38,944 nucleotides of DNA from Pseudoxanthomonas kaohsiungensis (GTDB lineage Bacteria > Pseudomonadota > Gammaproteobacteria > Xanthomonadales > Xanthomonadaceae), in assembly GCF_010211765.1 (NCBI RefSeq), contig NZ_PDWO01000022.1, forward strand, positions 1 through 38,944, given 5' to 3'. Shown one piece after another: positions 32,608-38,944 of this stretch. The notes below the pieces were generated by a model, which did no database searches, was not told the DNA's origin, and worked only from the letters and a program-made list of their open reading frames with translations. Both the position numbers and the translations under genes were made by a program. Position 1 is the stretch's first letter. Each line of letters starts with the position of its first letter.

Positions 32608-35600
32608 ATGGATGATCCTCAAACCTACGTTCCGGGGGAACGGCCAGTGATCCAGGGCATCAGCGAGGACCTCCTCGAACAGGCCATGCTCGGCTGGCTG
32701 GCGGGCCTGGGCTGGGCCACCGCCCACGGCCCGGACATCTCCCCACCCGACGCCCGCACGCCGGGCACCGAGCGCGAGGGCTACCGGGACGTGGTCCTGG
32801 TCCACCGGCTGCGCGATGCCATCGCCCGGCTCAATCCGGAGATTCCGTCTGCGGCCCGGGACGACGCGCTGCGCCGTGTCATCAATCCCAACGTGCCGGG
32901 CATGGTCAACGCCAACCGCCAGCTGCAGCGCTGGCTGGTCGATGGCGTCCCGGTGGAGTTCCAGAAGGACGGTCAGACCCGAGGCGCGCGCGCGCGCCTG
33001 GTCGACTTCACCGATGTGGAGGCCAATGACTGGCTGGCGGTCAACCAGTTCAGCGTGCAGGGGCCCCGGCTCACCCGCCGGCCCGACGTGGTGCTGTTCA
33101 TCAATGGCCTGCCACTGGTGGTGGTGGAACTGAAGAACCCCGGCGACGAGGAGGCCGACATCTGGGCGGCCTGGAATCAGTTGCAGGCCTACCAGCAGGA
33201 CATCCCCGACCTGTTCCACGCCAACCTCGTGCAGGTGGTCAGCGATGGCATCGTCGCGCGGATGGGCTCGCTCACCGCCGACCGTGAGCGCTTCCTGGCC
33301 TGGCGCACCATCGATGGCGTGGCGATCGACCCCCTCGGACCGATGCGCGAACTGGAAACGCTGACCCAGGGCATGTTCCGGCGCGAGCTGCTGCTGGAGT
33401 ACCTGCGTCATTTCGTCCTGTTCGAGGACGACGGCCGGCTGGTCAAGAAGATCGCCGCCTACCACCAGTTCCATGCAGTGCGTGCTGTGGTGGACAGCGT
33501 GCTGAAGGCCTCGGCCCCGGGCGGCTCGCGCAAGGGCGGCGTGGTCTGGCACACCCAGGGCGCCGGAAAGAGCATCGAGATGACCTGCCTGGCCGGCGCG
33601 CTGATGGCGCACCCGGGCATGGGCAACCCGACCATCGTGGTGATTACCGACCGCAACGACCTGGACAACCAGCTGTTCGGTGTGTTCGCCGGGGCGGGCG
33701 AAAGCCTGCGCGAAACGCCGGTGCAGGCGGAGACGCGGCCGCAGTTGCGCCAGTTGCTGGCCAACCGGCCCTCGGGCGGGATCATCTTCACCACAATCCA
33801 GAAGTTCGCGCCGGGCGAGGACGAGGACGCGTTTCCGGTCCTGTCCGACCGCCGCAACATCGTGGTGATCTGCGACGAGGCGCATCGCAGCCAGTATGGC
33901 TTCGAAGCGCGCATCACCGGAAAGCCGTCAGGCGGCGCAACGAGGATCGGTTCACCTGACACCATCGCGTCCAACGATCCGCATGCGCGGGCGGTGGCCG
34001 AGACAGCGGCGGACTACGCAGCCAGCGGCGTGCGCTACGGCTACGCCCAACACCTGCGCGATGCGCTTCCCGGCGCGACCTTCGTCGCCTTCACTGGCAC
34101 GCCGGTGAGCCTCGACGACCGCGACACCCGCGCGGTGTTCGGCGACTACGTCCACATCTACGACATCGAACAGGCCGTGCGCGACGGCGCCACCGTGCCG
34201 ATCTACTACGAGAGCCGGCTGGCACGACTGGAGCTGAAGGAAGCCGACGTCACCCTGCTCGACAGCGAGGTCGACGAGCTGACGGAGGACGAGGAAGGCG
34301 ATGCCGCCAAGGTCGCTGCGCTTCGCCGCTGGGCGGCGCTGGAGCAGTTGGTGGGTGCGCCCCCGCGCATCCAGAAGGTGGCGGCGGATATCGTCGCCCA
34401 CTTCGAGAACCGCCTGGCGGCGATGGACGGCAAGGCCATGATCGTGGCGATGAGCCGCGAAATCTGCGTGCACCTGTACAACGCCATCGTCGCCCTGCGG
34501 CCGGACTGGCACAGCGACGACCCGGCCCAGGGCGTCATCAAGGTGGTGATGACCGGCTCGGCTTCGGACAAGGCCCTGCTCAAGCCGCATATCCACCCGA
34601 AGAACGTCCGCAAGGACCTCGAGAAGCGCTTCAAGCAGCCAGACGACCCGTTCAAGCTGGTGATCGTGCGCGACATGTGGCTGACCGGCTTCGATGCTCC
34701 CAGCCTGCATACGATGTACGTGGACAAGCCGATGCGCGGCCACAACCTGATGCAGGCCATCGCCCGGGTGAACCGCGTCTTCCGGGACAAGCCTGGCGGG
34801 CTGGTGGTGGACTACATCGGCATCGCCAACGAGCTCAAGGCGGCGTTGGCCGACTACACCCAGGCGCAGGGGCGGGGCCGACCGACGATCGACAACCGCG
34901 AGGCGCTGGCGATCCTGCTGGAACAGATGGACGTGCTGCACCACATGCTGCACGGAATGGATTACAGCGAGTTCCGCAACAAGGCCTGGCAACTGCTGCC
35001 GCCGGTCGCCAACCATATCCTCGGCCTGGAGGACGGCAAGCGGCGCTTCGCCGACGCCGTACTGGCGGCGAGCAAGGCGTTCGCGCTGTGCGGGACACTG
35101 GAAGGGGCGCTGGCCTATCGGGACGAACTGGCGTTCCTGCAGGCGGTGAAGGCCGCGCTGACCAAGCACCTGGGCACCGACCGCAAGCTGAGCGATGAGC
35201 AGAAGGAACATGCGCTGCGGCAGATCATCAGCCGCGCGGTGGTCAGCGACGAGATCATCGACATTTTTTCCGCTGCGGGCCTGAAGCGGCCGGATATCGG
35301 GGTGCTGTCGGACGAATTCCTCGAGGAAGTGCGCCAGCTGAAGGAACGCAACCTCGCTGTGGAGCTGCTGGAACGCCTGCTCAAGGGCGAGATCAAGGCG
35401 CGCTTCAAGACCAATGTAGTGCAGAGCGCGAAGTTCTCCGATCTGTTGCAGGCCAGCCTGATCCGCTACCGCAACCGCGCCATCGAGACCGCCCAGGTGA
35501 TCGAGGAACTGATCGCCATGGCGCGTAAGTTCCAGGCGCTGGCCGAGCGCGGCATGCAACTGGGCCTGAGTCCGGACGAGATGGCCTTCTACGACGCCCT

Positions 35601-35853
35601 CGCCGACAACGAAGCCGCCGTGCGCGAACTGGGCGATGCCACGCTGAAGAAGATCGCCGTGGAACTGACCCAGAGCCTGCGACGCTCGGTCACCGTGGAC
35701 TGGTCCAAGCGCGAAGCCGTCCGCGCGAAACTGCGCGTCATGGTCAAGACCCTGCTGCGCCGCTACAAGTACCCACCGGACCGGCAGGAGGAAGCCACGG
35801 AGGTCGTGCTGCGACAGGCCGAGACGCTTTCAGCGGAATGGGCAGTCGGTTGA
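32608..35853 (+). CDS. hsdR: Type I restriction-modification nuclease/translocase HsdR
   Basis: Predicted 1081-aa restriction subunit. The N-terminal nuclease has Asp160 (RRPDVVLF) and Glu174-Leu-Lys176 (VVELKNP). The SF2 motor has Walker A HTQGAGKS (Lys321), DEAH (from Asp423) and TGTP motif III, and later [10 protein letters not shown] and [10 protein letters not shown] (motifs V and VI). A helical C-terminal domain binds the methyltransferase. With HsdM and HsdS it would translocate DNA and cut unmodified DNA at a distance. Start 32608 ([10 protein letters not shown]) is preferred because the promoter overlaps the frame upstream; GTG 32647 is an alternative. It is 7.5 kb from hsdS, which is unusual. 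Confidence 0.94.
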   Translation: MDDPQTYVPGERPVIQGISEDLLEQAMLGWLAGLGWATAHGPDISPPDARTPGTEREGYRDVVLVHRLRDAIARLNPEIPSAARDDALRRVINPNVPGMVNANRQLQRWLVDGVPVEFQKDGQTRGARARLVDFTDVEANDWLAVNQFSVQGPRLTRRPDVVLFINGLPLVVVELKNPGDEEADIWAAWNQLQAYQQDIPDLFHANLVQVVSDGIVARMGSLTADRERFLAWRTIDGVAIDPLGPMRELETLTQGMFRRELLLEYLRHFVLFEDDGRLVKKIAAYHQFHAVRAVVDSVLKASAPGGSRKGGVVWHTQGAGKSIEMTCLAGALMAHPGMGNPTIVVITDRNDLDNQLFGVFAGAGESLRETPVQAETRPQLRQLLANRPSGGIIFTTIQKFAPGEDEDAFPVLSDRRNIVVICDEAHRSQYGFEARITGKPSGGATRIGSPDTIASNDPHARAVAETAADYAASGVRYGYAQHLRDALPGATFVAFTGTPVSLDDRDTRAVFGDYVHIYDIEQAVRDGATVPIYYESRLARLELKEADVTLLDSEVDELTEDEEGDAAKVAALRRWAALEQLVGAPPRIQKVAADIVAHFENRLAAMDGKAMIVAMSREICVHLYNAIVALRPDWHSDDPAQGVIKVVMTGSASDKALLKPHIHPKNVRKDLEKRFKQPDDPFKLVIVRDMWLTGFDAPSLHTMYVDKPMRGHNLMQAIARVNRVFRDKPGGLVVDYIGIANELKAALADYTQAQGRGRPTIDNREALAILLEQMDVLHHMLHGMDYSEFRNKAWQLLPPVANHILGLEDGKRRFADAVLAASKAFALCGTLEGALAYRDELAFLQAVKAALTKHLGTDRKLSDEQKEHALRQIISRAVVSDEIIDIFSAAGLKRPDIGVLSDEFLEEVRQLKERNLAVELLERLLKGEIKARFKTNVVQSAKFSDLLQASLIRYRNRAIETAQVIEELIAMARKFQALAERGMQLGLSPDEMAFYDALADNEAAVRELGDATLKKIAVELTQSLRRSVTVDWSKREAVRAKLRVMVKTLLRRYKYPPDRQEEATEVVLRQAETLSAEWAVG

Positions 35854-35860
35854 AACAAGA

Positions 35861-35882
35861 AAGCCCCGCTTTCGCGGGGCTT
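35861..35882 (+). terminator. hsdR intrinsic terminator (duplicated copy)
   Basis: AAGCCCCGC-TTTC-GCGGGGCTT stem-loop beginning 7 bp after the hsdR stop. The identical stem-loop lies at 37335-37356 beyond purA; both are part of the 191-bp direct repeats. Confidence 0.85.
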
Positions 35883-35894
35883 CGGGTCGCAACC

Positions 35895-35918
35895 GCAGCG
35901 GGGCAAGCCCCGCTCTAC
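35895..35918 (-). repeat. Single type B REP
   Basis: GCGGGGC/GCCCCGC stem with the GTAG head on the minus strand. Its counterpart in the right direct repeat is at 37369-37392. Confidence 0.85.
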
Positions 35919-35928
35919 GACAGCAGGT

Positions 35929-36051
35929 TCAGGCAAACGGATCCTGCAACACCATCGTGTGGTCCCGGTCCGGGCCGGTGGAGACGATGCTGATCGGGCA
36001 GCCCGCCAGCTCCTCCAGCGCGCGCAGGTAGGCGCGGGCGGCGGGGAGCAG
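35929..36051 (-). pseudogene. purA 3'-end remnant (last 40 codons plus stop)
   Basis: Reads leftward in frame as [20 protein letters not shown], continuing to the end [10 protein letters not shown] and a TGA. It lines up with the C-terminus of intact purA. Six base differences in the coding part give five synonymous changes and one Leu/Pro change at the edge, so both copies descend from functional purA genes. It has no start and is not a gene now. Confidence 0.88.
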
Positions 36052-36055
36052 CCTA

Positions 36056-36763
36056 TCACTCACTTTGTGCCACCGAATCGCCCGCCATGCCCTGCAGGCG
36101 CTCGCGGACGATGTTCGCGCGCTCTGGCTCGGCGATCAGGCCGGGCAGGCCGTTGATGAAATCGGGATTGGAAAGCAGCTGGCCGAACAGAGTCGCCACG
36201 GCCTGTCGCAGCGCGGGCGATGCCGTGGCCAGCTCGTCGGCGAGTTCGGGTCGGCCATCGACCACGTTGAGTACGTCTTCCAGGTCATGGCTGGACAGCA
36301 CATCGCCCCGGCCACGGCTGAGGAAGGCTTCCAGCTTGGTGGCCACGAAGGCCGGTGCGGCGATCAGGCGGATGCGCAGGCCGCCGGCCAGCTCCATGAC
36401 CTGGGCGGTGGCGATCGCCTCGCCATACCAGCGATTGGTGAAGCCCAGCACGGAGGCGTCGGTCGGCATCAGGTCGAACACCACGTCCGATGCGCGGTGA
36501 CGCCAGCGGCAGATCACTTCGCTGCCGGTATCGCGGATGAAGCCGCGCGCTTCGAGCTGCGCTTCGAGCCGGTAGTACTGCGGCAGGCTGTCGGCCTGGA
36601 CGATGGCGTCGATGTCCAGCGTGGGGCGCACGCCTTCGGCCAGTGGATCAGTCAGCAGCAGGCCGGCGGTGGAGCCGCCGACGAACACGACCTGATCGCA
36701 CAGGTCGCCCAAGGCCCGCGCGATCACCTCCAGGTGCGGCAGGTTCGGGTCAGGCCGCCGCAT
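36056..36763 (-). CDS. AbiEii-like nucleotidyltransferase
   Basis: Predicted 235-aa protein with a nucleotidyltransferase core: VFVGG-S31-TAGLLL, then RPTLDID (Asp50 and Asp52). This is the GGS...DxD metal-binding pattern of the AbiEii/MNT superfamily. Later blocks ([27 protein letters not shown]) support the DUF1814-like/AbiEii grouping. It would be the effector, with the overlapping HTH gene as its partner, either as a toxin or a phage-abortive protein. The start overlaps the end of the HTH gene by 14 bp. Confidence 0.8.
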   Translation of the reverse strand: MRRPDPNLPHLEVIARALGDLCDQVVFVGGSTAGLLLTDPLAEGVRPTLDIDAIVQADSLPQYYRLEAQLEARGFIRDTGSEVICRWRHRASDVVFDLMPTDASVLGFTNRWYGEAIATAQVMELAGGLRIRLIAAPAFVATKLEAFLSRGRGDVLSSHDLEDVLNVVDGRPELADELATASPALRQAVATLFGQLLSNPDFINGLPGLIAEPERANIVRERLQGMAGDSVAQSE

Positions 36764-37280
36764 CGAGGGGTTTCAGTGCATCGGACAGGAGCTTTCCCGC
36801 CAGCTCGCGTTCGCGCGCACGACCCATGCGCACGGCGTCGAGCAGCGCGAGCAGGCGGTGCAGGTCCGGATCGCGCAGGGCGGCCTCGGGCGCGGTGCGG
36901 TAGATCGGGGACACCGAGGGGCCGCGGGCGCTGCCCTGCGGGTGCGCCCACACGGGGATGTCTGCCTCGTTGTGCAGGAGCCCGGCCAAGGGCTCGGCGC
37001 CGTGCGCGGTGGGGATACCACGTTTGACCGGCCCGATCTCGGCCGGAAACGCGTAGCGGACCCCGTGGACCAGGAACTCCTGCAGCGCCGGGCGGATGGG
37101 CGCCCAGTCGCCCCTGCCCCGCTCGTTCACCAGCCCGGCCCCCTTGGCCCGCTTCACGCTGGCGTGCACTTCCGCCGCGCTCATGGCCAGCTCCTCGGCC
37201 AACGCGGCGAACGTGAACTTCCGCGCGGGGTGGGCTGACACTTTCAGCAGCACCAGCAACTCTTGGGGCTTCAGATCCAT
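36750..37280 (-). CDS. HTH regulator paired with the nucleotidyltransferase (AbiEi-like role)
   Basis: Predicted 176-aa protein. The first 75 residues are a winged helix (LKPQELLVLLKVSAHPARKF, AALAEELAMSAAEVHASVKR, GLVNERGRG). The remainder has YRTAPEAALRDPDLHRLLAL and is unassigned. It precedes and overlaps the nucleotidyltransferase, as antitoxin/regulator genes do in AbiE-like pairs. A 24-bp perfect palindrome lies just upstream of its ATG, fitting autorepression. ATG 37280 has AAGG nearby, weak but adequate. Confidence 0.82.
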   Translation of the reverse strand: MDLKPQELLVLLKVSAHPARKFTFAALAEELAMSAAEVHASVKRAKGAGLVNERGRGDWAPIRPALQEFLVHGVRYAFPAEIGPVKRGIPTAHGAEPLAGLLHNEADIPVWAHPQGSARGPSVSPIYRTAPEAALRDPDLHRLLALLDAVRMGRARERELAGKLLSDALKPLDAAA

Positions 37281-37286
37281 GGCCTT

Positions 37287-37310
37287 ATTCGCTATTCGCG
37301 AATAGCGAAT
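37287..37310. promoter_or_regulatory. 24-bp perfect palindrome, operator of the AbiE-like pair
   Basis: Each half reads ATTCGCTATTCG, giving a perfect symmetric 24-bp site 6 bp upstream of the HTH gene start. Within each half TTCGC is nearly repeated, so two dimers could bind. Its position over the start region argues for tight autorepression. Confidence 0.75.
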
Positions 37311-37334
37311 ATAAGCGCCGTGGCCGGCAAAGAG

Positions 37335-38944
<1,610 letters not shown>

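Larger units (their letters stand above)
35861..36051. repeat. 191-bp direct repeat, left copy
   Basis: Matches 37335-37525 at a constant offset of 1474 bp with 13 mismatches by eye and no gap. It contains a terminator, a reversed type B REP (35895-35918) and the 3' end of purA. The match stops abruptly at 36051, 4 bp before the nucleotidyltransferase stop. Confidence 0.88.

Noticed and set aside
36052-37334. Integrase-driven genomic island at purA
   Set aside because: The direct repeats look like attachment ends, but no integrase or transposase lies between them and the repeat is far longer than a usual att core; homologous recombination is simpler.

Overview
The window is very GC-rich (roughly 70%) chromosomal DNA. 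Its gene content and its GTAG-headed REP elements point to a gammaproteobacterium of the Xanthomonadaceae/Lysobacteraceae (Stenotrophomonas, Lysobacter or Luteimonas-like). This is inferred from gene types and repeat type; no rRNA or other decisive marker is present.

Positions 1-19,900 look like ordinary chromosome with many small genes. In order: a possible leftward gene start with a palindromic operator; an HTH/TPR-like regulator, a beta-propeller protein, a DUF899 thioredoxin-like protein and a His-rich membrane protein in one rightward run; a REP-associated transposase (RAYT) next to a 94-bp-period REP array; a secreted GH30 glycosidase; a PlpD-like patatin/POTRA/barrel protein; a DUF4199 membrane protein and a membrane-anchored LuxR regulator separated by a 112-bp-period REP array; a cold-shock protein; a YkgJ-type Cys-cluster protein and a lipoprotein; a DUF892 ferritin-like protein; a DHA2-type MFS exporter; two small hydrophilic proteins; a four-PAS hybrid histidine kinase; a conserved hypothetical; a second lipoprotein; and a second ferritin-like protein with a coupled 62-aa hydrophilic ORF.

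Positions 20,200-37,300 form a defence and toxin-antitoxin island. It starts with an AbrB/Doc pair, a thioredoxin-like protein and a ParD/ParE pair. A Type I restriction-modification locus follows, in which hsdM-hsdS (22.3-25.1 kb) is separated from hsdR (32.6-35.9 kb) by about 7.5 kb of cargo. The cargo is: a small zinc-ribbon protein; three tightly packed unrecognised genes (a short coiled coil, a protein with a possible PD-(D/E)XK motif plus hydrophobic C-terminal segments, and a coiled coil with two zinc-finger-like units); McrB carrying an EVE-like insert inside its AAA+ module; McrC; and a class II Fic protein with an HTH. hsdR has its own promoter, covered by an inverted repeat.

Downstream of hsdR, an AbiE-like pair (HTH plus nucleotidyltransferase) is bracketed by 191-bp direct repeats. 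Each repeat carries a terminator, a REP and the last 40 codons of purA. One copy belongs to intact purA (37.4-38.7 kb); the other is a stranded remnant next to hsdR. This marks a recombination event at the purA 3' end. The unrecognised three-gene cassette (25,506-27,732) and the purA duplication are the parts most worth following up.
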